64,000 bases of DNA from Nemertoderma westbladi (lineage: Eukaryota > Xenacoelomorpha > Nemertodermatida > Nemertodermatidae). The stretch spans positions 27,798 to 91,797 of the forward strand of contig JAUCBJ010007614.1 of the NCBI GenBank assembly GCA_032718475.1, written 5' to 3'. Shown here piece after piece: positions 54,601-64,000 of this stretch. The stretch's first letter is position 1, and every line of letters begins with the position of its first letter. The notes under the pieces are model-generated. The model was not told where the DNA came from. It made no database searches and saw only the letters and a list, made by a program, of their open reading frames with translations. Position numbers and translations under genes: made by a program.

Positions 54601-56688
54601 TTCTTGCAACTCTAGCCTACTTTCCCTTACTGTGCCTTTGAATTGTTGAACAGTCTCCTGCATCTGTCCGAGCAGGAGATCCATCCCCCGTCGTCTCTCA
54701 TCCACCCATTCGACCGCCGAAGCGGGATTCGCCAACGTTGTAGCGGGCGGACGAGGGACAACGGGCGACAAATCATGAATATTTCGCTCGGAGTCCAGGG
54801 TATGAACTGTCTCACGGACTGTTCTGCTGGGCACAGGTAGCTTAGTGCTGTGCAAAGGGAATTGAGAAGTAGGTTCAGGGAGTACAGGTGTCTCTACGAC
54901 CGAAAGGGTGGCTTCGGGAACAGGCCTAATTATTTCAGGCTCATCTACTATAGTAGGGAGTCTCTCTATTGTAATTATTTGGTCTGTGGGTTCTGTACTA
55001 CCTAAGTTGGTGTTATTTAGTTGCCTTCTAACAGTTGGAGGCAAATCAGGCAATTTCTGACGGTGGAATGTTCTTTTGCGTCTGCTTAGGTGAGATCTAT
55101 TTCCTTTGCCTTCAGTGTCGGTGGTATCGCCTTCCTCAGATGATGTATATCCCTGTCTTTTGGGAGTAGATCGATTCATCATCTGCATATTACTAGCTGT
55201 TAACTGTTTATTTATGCAGTCTTGATTCTCCTGAATATTTTCCAATTCCAATTGGGCAATCTCTTCGGCCGCTATCCGCTCCGCTTCTGCCGCTGCCTTT
55301 GCCGCTTTTCTTTCCATTTCGGTTGCCTTTCTTTTCGCTTCTGTCTCTGCCGCTGCCGCTTTTCTTTCCATTTCGGCTGCTTTTCTTTCCATTTCGGCTG
55401 CTTTTCTTTTCGCTTCTGCCTCTGCCGCTGCCGCTTTTCTTTCCGCTTCGGCTGCTTTACTTTCCTCTTCGGCTGCCTTCCTTTCGGCTTCTGCAGCTGC
55501 TACTGCTGCTTTCTTTCTGTCTTCTATGCGTTTTCTCTTAACTCTTTCTTCTTGGTCTCTAGCGATGCGGAGTTGTTCATCGAATTTAGCTTGGTTCGCC
55601 GCTAACCTATCCACATCAATTGCGTCCAACACAAGCTGGGCTCCTTCACTATTAGGGCTAAGCCCCTCTAGTCTTCTCCTCAACTCTTCATCTCCTACAA
55701 AACGTTGATAGTCCGACAGATAGATGTCAATAGCATCCCTCTTATGCGGTTTCGCTGCTGTCGCTTCACTCTCCACTTGGGAAAATGTAGCGTCTGTTGA
55801 TTCTCTATGGGTTGAGCGCTCCTCCAGCTGAGCTTTCCACTGAGCTGTTCCTTGAACCTGGCGACTCACCCGTTGAAACCAAGTCTTTACGGCAACTTGC
55901 AACGACGTGTCTTGTTTTCTTTTAGAAGCCTCCTCAAAGGCCGATAAGATTAGTCTGATTCGCAGAATTCTTTCTCTAACTTGATAAAGCAGTTGTCCCT
56001 GCTCTTGAGGTCCTTGGGGTTGTTGAAACAGTTGTTTTTCTACTCGCTCCATAGAGCTGAAGAATCCCTGTGCGTATCCGGCTGCGGACCTCTTCCACAC
56101 AGCTGGATCGATGGTTTCCTTGGCTACTCCCATCCGGTGTATGTCTTCCCAGGCAGCTTCTGATAAATCAAATGGGAGTCCGGGTCCGGGGAAGTTCCAT
56201 TGCGACTCGACCATAGACTTCAGCTCTTCCCTTGTGTATCCCTCATAACTATCTTTAGTTGCTCGCTTACTTCTCGCCCAATCGATCTGGTGTTCTTCCA
56301 CCGCGATCAATAACCTAGTGAGTACGGCTGCAGGAAGGATGAGAAGGGGATCCGAATAAACCGCATCCGTCATCTTTGCTCCGCGCTCGGGTGTCAGCTC
56401 TACAGTATCCTCACTACTGGAGCTGTTGAGCCGCTGAGAAATAAGTTCTTGGCTCGCGGGTGGTTGCTGTTCCGCTGCTTCTTGGTCCCGCTTGACCTGA
56501 GCTCGAGTGCCCATGATAGACCTACGGTGTTGGACCAGCCTAGGTTCTGTTATTACTACTGGAGGGATGACCTTCCTCACAGTGGGAGGTGAACTGAACT
56601 TAGGTCTAGACGGTTCTACACCTCTATCTGAGTCGCAGATAGTTACATCTAATAAACTGTCTGACAGGTTCTGCTTAGTATCAGACAT
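51670..56688 (-). CDS. BEL/Pao Gag-protease polyprotein with RT/RNase H deleted in frame
   Basis: 1,672 codons from ATG 56688. Residues 1-370 are a charged N-terminal region. Residues 375-480 are an Ala/Glu/Lys-rich coiled coil (AEAERKAA-type units). A second helical segment lies at 660-710. The Pao Gag core is near 810-985 (VKFNGDEMKWLPFNEYY). Three Cys/His clusters lie at 1092-1155: CVLCDGPHRLNMC, CYNCLRRGHQRRTC and CAKCGAKHH. The aspartic protease motif NALLDSGSTGTFID is at 1266-1279. After GWYLTGPSRR (about 1408), where RT should begin, an acidic linker leads straight to YCPKKFNPTDIASRGATP (1466-1483), the segment that follows RNase H in intact Pao Pol, and to YSSWNRLCKAVVYLERC. So RT and RNase H are gone without loss of frame. 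Integrase does not follow. It would still make particles and cut itself; reverse transcription must come from elsewhere. Confidence 0.92.
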   Translation of the reverse strand: MSDTKQNLSDSLLDVTICDSDRGVEPSRPKFSSPPTVRKVIPPVVITEPRLVQHRRSIMGTRAQVKRDQEAAEQQPPASQELISQRLNSSSSEDTVELTPERGAKMTDAVYSDPLLILPAAVLTRLLIAVEEHQIDWARSKRATKDSYEGYTREELKSMVESQWNFPGPGLPFDLSEAAWEDIHRMGVAKETIDPAVWKRSAAGYAQGFFSSMERVEKQLFQQPQGPQEQGQLLYQVRERILRIRLILSAFEEASKRKQDTSLQVAVKTWFQRVSRQVQGTAQWKAQLEERSTHRESTDATFSQVESEATAAKPHKRDAIDIYLSDYQRFVGDEELRRRLEGLSPNSEGAQLVLDAIDVDRLAANQAKFDEQLRIARDQEERVKRKRIEDRKKAAVAAAEAERKAAEEESKAAEAERKAAAAEAEAKRKAAEMERKAAEMERKAAAAETEAKRKATEMERKAAKAAAEAERIAAEEIAQLELENIQENQDCINKQLTASNMQMMNRSTPKRQGYTSSEEGDTTDTEGKGNRSHLSRRKRTFHRQKLPDLPPTVRRQLNNTNLGSTEPTDQIITIERLPTIVDEPEIIRPVPEATLSVVETPVLPEPTSQFPLHSTKLPVPSRTVRETVHTLDSERNIHDLSPVVPRPPATTLANPASAVEWVDERRRGMDLLLGQMQETVQQFKGTVRESRLELQEVQQSIALERDKLVNTQRGIPPPPVTMCQPVRSEVSHAQGVEPTRIYTASEVETPIVNPIKGNYRPVDNDIPYRPDHNPRNLYTDNSILNNTLAQESFTRQMARTEARQAVKVGEIVKFNGDEMKWLPFNEYYKDNIQNSVLSNGEKLRFLIECLEGSPKLMALKFIGHPDGLRQVWDTLNIRYGNRNNIAGYLYAKLVAPRKFISSGIIEFSDEIQEICRQLDWLGKSHEYQSAMVIRAVASTLPKGGVGTRWDKKVLYMMEQQRRDPTMADLMSFLDGEVKLQLLRQSREKTLENKVSEKPVSRRRVTPVCYTDDGESQTSQGEDSGKDTERSYYGNKAPIEQVSKFKSRPNDRREPVRKTPPTSPKRIHVRKPEERTSVHHTAQVKVSNIKPKCVLCDGPHRLNMCDEFLKKSLKERREVMWDKRLCYNCLRRGHQRRTCYSDARCAKCGAKHHILLHTEFERSSPSQVSESEQLHVQFSDVNDTDQSSEMEGFYTDEFSDQNESCYLINTTAVYRALMYEKDTDSDLTLTTSDQQQSWKAPTSNVGIREFPVVQLRVHGPQKSYIVNALLDSGSTGTFIDKELAEDIFAGQPKFRTKLNMSGIMQVWKSAVAADHYIGELSTPQDKLGEHSIRSVKMVAIKNFATTQVEPYNWDEDDHAQRLNIPRFDTDYPGVQILIGQNAHEALETLEKRPAQPQPLQTYAVRTRVGWYLTGPSRRTLRERLLQDRVCQVSEWEDDTSEGDDPTEGTPYSSDNDDISSNVDQWRYCPKKFNPTDIASRGATPQELTDTTDRLGEPDFLSKEDEWPPHLTPTEIRPAKGAEKVKPKTRTGGSELFEPGIDLSVLHIARDDAVDLDLPTVSGSFMKIRESDWSSGTSDVSQGLSPLLQGATDHYSSWNRLCKAVVYLERCFYRHYSRTKRKPGIVFGMQRLNHPVGRLCLPEGNGGLSGNCGRQDSLPTTTSLILQTSRDSIT

Positions 56689-58885
56689 ATTTGTTTACAC
56701 AGTTGAATGTCTACTGCTATATTACAGTCTAAGCAAGTCTAGTAATTCAGTGTTAACTGCTAGCCTAGTAATTAATTACCGATACTGCTACTCAGTGTAG
56801 CGTGATATATATATAATATTAGAATACCGGTATGCTTATGGTATATATAAGTATTATTGCAGACTAGGTTTTTCACAGAAACCGGTATATAATTTTGGCA
56901 CAAATATATATAAATATATAATAGGCCTATCGTGGATACCGGTATGCAGTTTACACTTATAGTATATATAAGTATAATTATTAACTAGAATTAATTACAG
57001 AATACCGGTATGATTTCAGCTTAAGTTTATGAAAATAAAGGTAATAAGCCTATTGTAAATACCGGTATATCAATTATTTTAAATAATTGAATTTCTGAAT
57101 TTTAAGGGTTACTTGGTTACTTTAACTTACTTTATTACCGTTATTTAAGCAGTAGTCCAACTGATATTGAGACCTAATTGTTATATGGCAGGCCTACTAT
57201 TTATAAATCGTTTGAGTTGATTTATAATATATATATACCCGTTGAAATGGGTTTTTTCAATGTTTGAAATACATGTTATTATTTCTGGGGGAGTCACTAC
57301 ACATAAGCTGTGCGCTCTCAGTGGAGTGCTACTTGTTAGACACTAAAACAAATAATTCTAATTTACCTAAGTTACTTAATACTACAAATTACGTACAATT
57401 CGGGTTGAGATTACAATCTCTAAGTAAACACAAAAATTTAATTACAAATACACAAATACAAATTTTTTAGGGTAATTTTACAAGAAGTCTACTAACCAGT
57501 CTAACAAAGGGTTAGAATATCTGGTTATTACAACGGACAGGTTTCTACGGTATTTGAAAATAATAAGTAGTAGTAAATATACTGCGCTGTCCAGATAGGA
57601 AAATACCACCGCCTGACGACCTATAACCGTATCGCTATAGGTACTACGTTATGTATCACGGAGTGTTCCTACCTAGAGATTAATTACCGCGGTCTACCAG
57701 AACCAACGTGCCTATTAACCACTTTACAACACAAATACACTGCCTACACACTAATCACCTTCGGAAAGTACTGTACACTAAACCCTAAATTATGTACAAG
57801 TACTTGTACAACAAATAATTAGTAGTTAAAAATACTTGAACAGCTAAAAGAACCATGGTATCTGCCGGAGTGACCAAAGCACAAAATCTCCAGTCTTTAC
57901 CTACGCCGAGCAGCCCTGATGTAGTACCGGGGTTAGTTTAACTATAACGGTATGTATAACAAACACAATTACTGTAGGAACAAACTTGGGGAATGAATGT
58001 TGCGAATAATCGCATAAACTCTGAATAATAAATATTACGCTACGCGTACAAACCACTCAAACAAAATGCAGACCAAATACTGACAGACTACTATCAAGCC
58101 TAAACAAACTACGGTATATGCAGACTCCAAAATGATTAGTTAGTATGCGTTCTAACCCAGTAGTACGACTTATTCTTTCACAGGGGGTTTACCTCACAGC
58201 ACTTGAAGCCCCTACTTTCCTAACTTAGCACTTTATCGGACAGATGCTCTACACACACCGAAATTTCCTCAAACCCAACAACAGCCAGACAACTATCCAG
58301 CCTACAAATTATCTAAATAAAATTATACGCTACCCGTACAGACTACACAAACAAAGTACAGACCAAACGCTGGCAGACTCCTATCAGGCCTAAATAAACC
58401 ACAGGACATGCAGACTCCGAAATGGTTAAGTAGTATGCGTTCTAACCCAGTAGTACGACTTATTCTTTAGATGGGGGTTTACCTTACAGCTATGGCTGCC
58501 CCTACTTCATAACCGTTCTTTATCGGACATACACTCTACATGCACTGCAATCCGTTCAGACCTAATCAACAGTTAGCCAACAGTCAAGCCTACAAATTAT
58601 CTGTACAATCTGAGCAGGCTTACACGCCTTCTGCTCAATACTGGCCTACAAACAAATAAAACTTGACAGAAATAAGTAAAATCTCAATAAAAAACCAGGG
58701 CTGCAGTCCCTGATTAATTATTAAGGCCTACCGGTATATAATTATCAAAATCGAATAATACTGCTGTACCTATACTGCTGTAGGTACCGGTCCGGATGAT
58801 CAGGCAGTCAGGCCTACTGGTTACCGGTCGACCGGTACTTTCGACTAGATTGCTTACACCGCAATCCAGAAGCAATATCTGTTAT
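56689..58885 (-). other. BEL/Pao copy 2 leader
   Basis: 2.2 kb between the 5' LTR and the ATG, colinear with 773-3035 of copy 1. It includes the ACCGGTAT-rich zone (56820-57070), the block containing CTGTCCAGATAGGAAAATAC (about 57586), and a tandem pair of about 290 bp (units near 58040-58330 and 58331-58620) sharing CAGACTAC/CTATCA(A/G)GCCTAAA and AGTAGTACGACTTATTCTTT. Next to the LTR the element reads ATAACAGATATTGCTTCTGG; no standard tRNA primer match was recognised. Confidence 0.75.
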
Positions 58886-60078
58886 TGTTTGCGCTTTTGA
58901 AGACCTTTGACAGTTTAACCTGCCAAATTAGGATGTCTTTTAGATGATATATAGTCTTTAGCCTATGACGAGTATTTGATACACTACATTAGCCGAAGTC
59001 AGTCTATGCGCAATCATTCACCCGCTGGATATACCCGGGAGACGGAATTCGGAGCTTAATGATTGATGGTGTAAGCCTACCGTATTATTCGACTGATCGT
59101 AATATATAATCTCTGACAAATATTATTCACTTTCGGGAAATATTAACAGTTCCTTTAGGATGTGGCGCTCTAATTATGTAAACAGAGTTATGACTTAAAC
59201 CAGACGCAATGAGATGGCTATAGATTCACGTATATGGCGCATTCTTTAGGAGATGCTTTGTTATCAGTTACAATCATACACAATGCTGCACAATGCTGCA
59301 CACCAATCTGCCGACCTTCACTAATTTTAGTCACATACAAAGAGAATAACAGACAATACATGTAGGGCCTATAAAATAGCATTAGATTCACTTCAAACCA
59401 CTTAACATAGGTCGCAATCGTTTATCTGTAACCGGTCTCTCTAACCTTTAGTATATCAAGAAGGTTGGGTGTCTGACTATTGATCAGTATTCCAAATATA
59501 ATCTTCCATCAACAAATATAATGAATAATCGACAGCAAAAGCAGTAATGTTAAGTAAGATATGCATGATATGTTTAGTAAGCATTGAATTGCATTGATAA
59601 GGTAACTCGATTTGCATTGGTATGGTTAGGTAAGATAACAGATATACGTTCTATAATTAAGCCTACTAATGTAAGACTAAAGACTGAAACACGGAGGTGC
59701 CAAAAGCCGGTGTTCTTAGGCTCTGGGCAAAAACATAACACTGAATTCCTGAGTTTCTGTATCCACCTCCAACACAGAGACAAAAAACGCTCTGATTGGT
59801 CGACCGAACAACGAGAGAACAAAGAAACAAAGAAATGTCGATGTGGCAATATCAGCTGTTAGCCGTCGTCATGGTAGCGACACTGTTTTCAAGAGTATCG
59901 AGCTTATTGCGTCCCGAAATTGCGGATTTTGTCCTCTAAAGTACAAATACAGAAGAAATGGCTTTTATGTCCTCTAAAACACCAGTACAGTAAGGACACG
60001 GCCTTTTTATGCCCAGTAAACCAACTACAGAGTACTTTACGGGGAAAATAACCGGCTAATTACGCAAAAGCTTTTACA
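58886..60078 (-). repeat. BEL/Pao copy 2, 5' LTR (1193 bp)
   Basis: Matches 47251-48433 except for three substitutions and a tandem duplication of CAATGCTGCA near 59280-59300. TG...CA ends; the target duplication ATATT follows at 60079. Confidence 0.97.
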
Positions 60079-60276
60079 ATATTTGACTTTTTTGTGCATT
60101 GTGAAGATGACATAGTTAGGGGTAGTAATTGACACATAAATTTCGTGATGGCCCAAGATACCTTTTGGATACTACTTCGTTTCTAAAATCAAAAATATTC
60201 TTACAATTTGATTTTCCTAAAAATTGTTCGATTTTAGTAAATTCTACAATGTTTGGCCTCAGTGTGCATCGGGAAG

Positions 60277-61002
60277 ACCAACATATGATGCGCTTATTTT
60301 ATGCATGTTATTTTATGTTGCCCTTCCACAACTTTTACACACTACTTCATCTCCAAAATCCAAAATTCGCATTTTTTCATCCACCCTAGTCTCATAAGGG
60401 GAATCACAACATGTGATGATGCCATCCGCCACCTTTTACAATGTCTCATTGTCTCCATGTGGAATTCTGGCATATGGCTACGCCCAATACACCACTGTAC
60501 AGTGTACGTACATACCTATGTGGATGGTGTCCTCTAAGGAATATCTTAGCGTAAGTTTAATAAATATTATGTTCCTTTCATTATAATACTGTCAAATTTT
60601 AAATTATAACCCTATTAATATCGGGCTATAATATGTTGTATAAATAGAGCGAGGTATTTGTACATAGGGTGGGTCGATTTATACTTTTTTGGATATCTAG
60701 ATTTTCTCATTGATAAAAAGTGGCCTTGGGTCCTAACACTAGGTATACACGTGATTTTACTTCCTAAAAATTATGTTTGACCCCTGCATCAAATTTTATT
60801 AAAACCCATATATTTTAAATTAATTCTCCTGAAATACGAAGTAGGTAATTTAATTTTCTCACTAATTTAATGATAAAGACAAAAGCATAATTGGAAATTA
60901 TTGATGATTTTTATCATTTATATTAACCATTACCCATGCACATAATTATTAAATTTGGTCAATTTACCAAATTTTTTGCTTTTTGCCAGTATTTAGACAA
61001 AC
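60277..61002. other. Non-coding stretch with a poly-G family remnant
   Basis: Bases 60606-60650 (AACCCTATTAATATCGGGCT, then TATAATATGTTGTATAAAT) match the left end of the elements at 18403 and 36093, but the poly-G is absent. No gene. Confidence 0.55.
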
Positions 61003-61545
61003 CGTGCCAGTGAAGTAGATGGTATCCCCCTGAAGTCTTTAAAATACCAGAGAGTTTGGAACTCATATACCCCATCTTAGTAGACATTGCTAGACAGAAT
61101 GAGACGAGAGTCCTACAAGAAATAAAACTTTGATCTATTCAGGGAATCGCATTGATCTTGATTGCCGCAAATACAATATAATTATATTAAATCACACTAG
61201 GGATCCTCTATTGAGAGACTGCTACGTGGAAATCAGAATGGGTTCCTTAAAGGTCGTGGCCATGTTGGCACTTAGAAGGATAATTGAAGAGTTATCAAAA
61301 AAGAAAGACAGACAGACATCTGGCTGTATTTTTGTTGACTTCTTCAAGGGCTTTGATTCAGTCTCTCGCTCACGCATGTTCAGCATACTTCCATTATATG
61401 GGATCCTTTATGAAATTATTGCAGCAATGAGATCAGTCTCGATGGTTCGACGACATTTGTGTCTACTGCTGACGGTGACGCAGAACCATTTGAAGTGTAT
61501 GTGGAATCCTCCAGGGAGACACACTTATTCACCATTCTTATTATT
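61003..61545 (+). pseudogene. RTE-like LINE family A RT fragment
   Basis: Plus-strand degraded copy of the RT region of 39477-41366: a GVPPEVFKIPE-like segment near 61010-61050, NRIRDPLLRD near 61190-61215, MLALRRIIEELSKKKDR (near 61263-61313), CIFVDFFKGFDSVSRSRMF (near 61325-61380) and YGILYEIIAAMRSV near 61400-61440. It lacks about 30-40 bp before the NRIR block and has frameshifts after the AFD motif. It ends in a short segment resembling the poly-G family flank (CTCTAGAATCTAAAAATTTT). Confidence 0.85.
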
Positions 61546-62461
61546 CGTACAACCCCTCTCCTCTCTAGAATCTAAAAATTTTAACGAAAACTATTAATTT
61601 TGGCACTTCAATCCGGGGGTGCTAAGACTGCTGCCTAGGCTGAGTTCTCAGCCAGCGTAGGCTGAGAGGACTGGGGAGTCATTTCAAGAAAGGAGTCCTT
61701 GTACATCATCCTTGTACACTAGAGCCAACAAGATGATCTAAAGGAGGATGGTAATTTCTGTCGTCATAAGGCTGATAGCTAAAGCGGTGATATATTGGTT
61801 TCTGGGTTAGCGAAGTGCAATCGCATATAGGGATAATCCCATAACAATAGCTCAGTTATGAAATGAGGGATTGGGTTGGATTTGAGGGTCGATGGCTTGG
61901 TGATTAAAATCTTTAATTTAGCATGATTTAGCCCCCTCCCTTGTGTTCCATTCACACTCCATTATACCCCCCACACCCAGGGCTTTCAGCAGATCTGCTG
62001 GTAAACCACACAGAGAGCCCTCATCGATGATGCACCAAACATTGTTCAGTAACCCAGAGACTTCTTCCCGAATTAGCTCAGAAACAAGGTAGTCCACCTT
62101 GTTTCTTCACCCTGTTTTTTAATGAAATAATAGGTCTGTTCCTTAATAGTTGAAAGTTAATGATTACCGTACTAATATATAACAATTATTTCTAAATAAA
62201 TTTATATTTCTGATAAATTATATCCAGTTAAATATTGAAGTATATATGTTACTCCTACACAATTATAATCAAGTCAAAATTGTCAATGAATTTAAGTTAC
62301 TGATAAATAATAACCAGTCATGAGTAGATTGATACACGATTTCGAAAAACATGGTACTTACAGGTATTTAATATTCTGTTAATTCTTGATAAATTCAAGT
62401 TGCTTATAAATAAATATAACATACTGATAAATAATACGCACTTAATTATTGAAGTATATAA
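61546..62461. other. Non-coding stretch
   Basis: No gene. Nothing recognised apart from the poly-G-family-like flank at about 61560-61590. Confidence 0.5.
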
Positions 62462-62536
62462 ATTATTCATTTGTAATATCGATGTATTTCTCGATAAAAT
62501 TTATCGAGAAATACATTGATATTACAAATGAATAAT
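62462..62536. repeat. 75-bp near-perfect palindrome
   Basis: Arms of 37 bp, ATTATTCATTTGTAATATC and its complement GATATTACAAATGAATAAT, with one or two mismatches and practically no loop (centre TAAAATTTA). Confidence 0.92.
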
Positions 62537-63305
62537 GTTTAAAAGATAGAAATAAGCGCTATATAATACTAAAACAAACAAAACACACAAGAACACACAA
62601 AAACAAACAAAAACAAATAAAACACAAAAACAAACAAAAACACACAAAAACAAATAAAACACACAAAAACAAATAAAAACATACTTAATAGGCCTAATGA
62701 GAAATAAAAAAGTCCAAATTCAGAGTAGCTCCTTTATGGAATTCTTTACCCGTAGAAGTAGTCGATACACGTACCTTAAAAATGTTTTGTACAAATCTGA
62801 AAAACGTTGATCTACTACGTAAGGTTTTGCAAGTTTTATCGATTTGATGAATAATATATTGTTACAGTACATTGATTTATTATATATTACATTAATATAC
62901 TTTGGTGCTTTTTTTTCGTTGTAATTTTAAAAGTGTTGATTTATATTAATTACATGTGGCCACAGTTTCATTTATGGTAAATACTGTCATAATCTATGTA
63001 AAAAACACCGCGGCCTCCATAAGTGCTATGCCTGGACGGTCTTCTCACATGCATAGGCCTACTCAAACATACTAACCTGCGTTTGTTTAATAATTATAAT
63101 AATAATAAACAGACCCAGTCCTGCAGTACTGTACAGTACCAGTAATATGAATTGAAAAATTGAATTGAATTGAACAGAAAATGTGCTAATATATTGTACC
63201 GGTATCTATCTCATTTATTGAAACCCATTTCTGCATTTAGTTCAGGCAACAATAAACAGTGGATATGTGAATCAAAATTTTAAAATTATAGCTAAATAGG
63301 CTAAA
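62537..63305. other. A-rich simple repeat and non-coding stretch
   Basis: Bases 62570-62685 are an imperfect AAACAAACAAAAACACAC-type simple repeat. The rest, to 63305, holds no gene or recognised repeat. Confidence 0.6.
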
Positions 63306-64000
63306 AGTGTAGCTAAATATATGTGAAAGATAAATAATAACCTGTCAAGTGTAGCTAAATATATGTGAAAGATAAATAATAACCAGTCAAGTGTAGCTAA
63401 ATATATGTGAAAGATAAATAATAACCAGTAGTCAAGTGTAGCTAAATATATGTGAAAGATAAATAATAACCAATCAAGTGTAGCTAAATATATGTGAAAG
63501 ATAAATAATAACCAGTCAAGTGTAGCTAAATATATGTGAAAGATAAATAATAACCAGTCAAGTGTAGCTAAATATATGTGAAAGATAAATAATAGCCAGT
63601 CAAGTATAGCTAAATATATGTGAAAGATAAATAATAACCAGTCAAGTGTAGCTAAATATATGTGAAAGATAAATAATAACCAGTCAAGTGTAGCTAAATA
63701 TATGTGAAAGATAAATAATAACCAGTCAAGTGTAGCTAAATATATGTGAAAGATAAATAATAACCAGTCAAGTGTAGCTAAATATATGTGAAAGATAAAT
63801 AATAACAAGTCAAGTGTAGCTAAATATATGTGAAAGATAAATAATAACCAGTCAAGTGTAGCTAAATATATGTGAAAGATAAATAATAACCAGTCAAGTG
63901 TAGCTAAATATATGTGAAAGATAAATAATAACAAGTCAAGTGTAGCTAAATATATGTGAAAGATAAATATTAACCAGTCAAGTGTAGCTAAATATATGTG
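63306..64000. repeat. 42-bp minisatellite, about 16.5 copies, running off the window
   Basis: Units read GTGTAGCTAAATATATGTGA, then AAGATAAATAATAACCAGTCAA. They are very homogeneous; one unit near 63430 has a 3-bp insertion and a few have single changes. Because 42 is a multiple of three, a 220-codon minus-strand frame of 14-residue repeats results; it is not a gene. Confidence 0.98.

Larger units (their letters stand above)
47251..60078 (-). mobile_element. BEL/Pao LTR retrotransposon, copy 2, complete but lacking RT and integrase
   Basis: 12,828 bp, with LTRs at 47251-48433 and 58886-60078 and a 5-bp target duplication ATATT (47246-47250 and 60079-60083), as expected for BEL/Pao. Order on the minus strand: 5' LTR, 2.2 kb leader, 1,672-codon Gag-protease ORF, 1.6 kb non-coding, accessory reading frames, polypurine tract, 3' LTR. 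By eye the LTRs differ by three substitutions plus one 10-bp tandem duplication (CAATGCTGCA) in the 5' LTR, so insertion is recent. No RT motif and no integrase DDE was found anywhere inside. Confidence 0.95.
45123..60276. mobile_element. Inverted-repeat (foldback) element split by the BEL/Pao insertion
   Basis: The left arm runs 45123 to about 46170. The right arm is about 46810-47250 and then, after the BEL element, 60079-60276. Paired words include ACTTCCCGATGCACACTGAG (45121) with CAGTGTGCATCGGGAAG (60260-60276), CAATTCCAAATG (about 45380) with CATTTGGAATTGCAGG (about 47172), and ACAATTGGGGGTGTTTATCA (about 46020) with AACACCCCCAATTGTGG (about 46925). The left arm has about 390 bp (45550-45940) absent from the right arm. 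Without BEL the element is about 2.3 kb. The 640-bp centre has no ORF. Confidence 0.88.

Noticed and set aside
55222-55605. 127-codon plus-strand ORF rich in Phe/Cys/Arg repeats
   Set aside because: Antisense shadow of the Ala/Glu/Lys coiled-coil region of the BEL Gag ORF.
58860-58885. tRNA primer-binding site beside the BEL/Pao 5' LTR
   Set aside because: The sequence ATAACAGATATTGC does not match the 3' end of any tRNA I know; left unassigned.
63272-63934. 220-codon minus-strand ORF of 14-residue repeats with hydrophobic, membrane-like units
   Set aside because: Translation of the 42-bp minisatellite; the frame stays open only because the unit is a multiple of three.

Overview
This is eukaryotic, very probably metazoan, DNA: AT-rich, gene-poor and packed with retrotransposons, foldback/MITE-like elements, satellites and long poly-G tracts. 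The transposon set (BEL/Pao, a Copia of GalEA-like type, Jockey-superfamily and RTE-like LINEs, a tRNA-derived SINE) and the frequent AGGCCTA and ACCGGTA words suggest a marine invertebrate, perhaps a deuterostome such as an echinoderm. That placement is low-confidence inference. Only one clear host gene was found: a Cys-loop ligand-gated ion-channel subunit at 28426-29534 (+), whose first exon lies upstream.

Layout. 1-4270: 5' half of a BEL/Pao element on the minus strand (gag, 2.2 kb leader, LTR). 5446-7306: 87-bp satellite with higher-order structure. 8696-13669: Copia element with LTRs, PBS and a 5-bp target duplication (CTGCC), inserted into an RTE-like LINE tail (family A). 13850-18240: two tRNA-derived SINEs, a 177-bp palindrome and a CR1/L2-like LINE pseudogene interrupted by a SINE and by a block holding a hammerhead-like motif. 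18403-28013: poly-G repeats and fragments of several LINEs, including an endonuclease-only piece. 28426-29534: ion-channel exon. 30156-39294: a series of inverted-repeat elements (8-bp-TSD MITE, a 1.3 kb foldback with a central palindrome array, smaller palindromes). 39477-43670: LINE families A and B, one pair joined head to head. 45123-60276: an inverted-repeat element split by a complete 12.8 kb BEL/Pao element (47251-60078, TSD ATATT). 61003-64000: LINE A fragment, palindrome and a 42-bp minisatellite running off the end.

The most interesting object is the second BEL/Pao element. Its two LTRs differ by only three substitutions and one 10-bp duplication, so it inserted recently. Its single 1,672-codon ORF nevertheless joins protease directly to the segment after RNase H, with no reverse transcriptase, and no integrase was found. 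In place of the missing pol, the 3' third carries unrecognised accessory reading frames (48512-50023). It looks like a non-autonomous element moved in trans, with cargo I cannot assign to any family.

Nearly everything else is repeat-derived. Most short ORFs in the window are shadows of transposons or satellites and are not listed.
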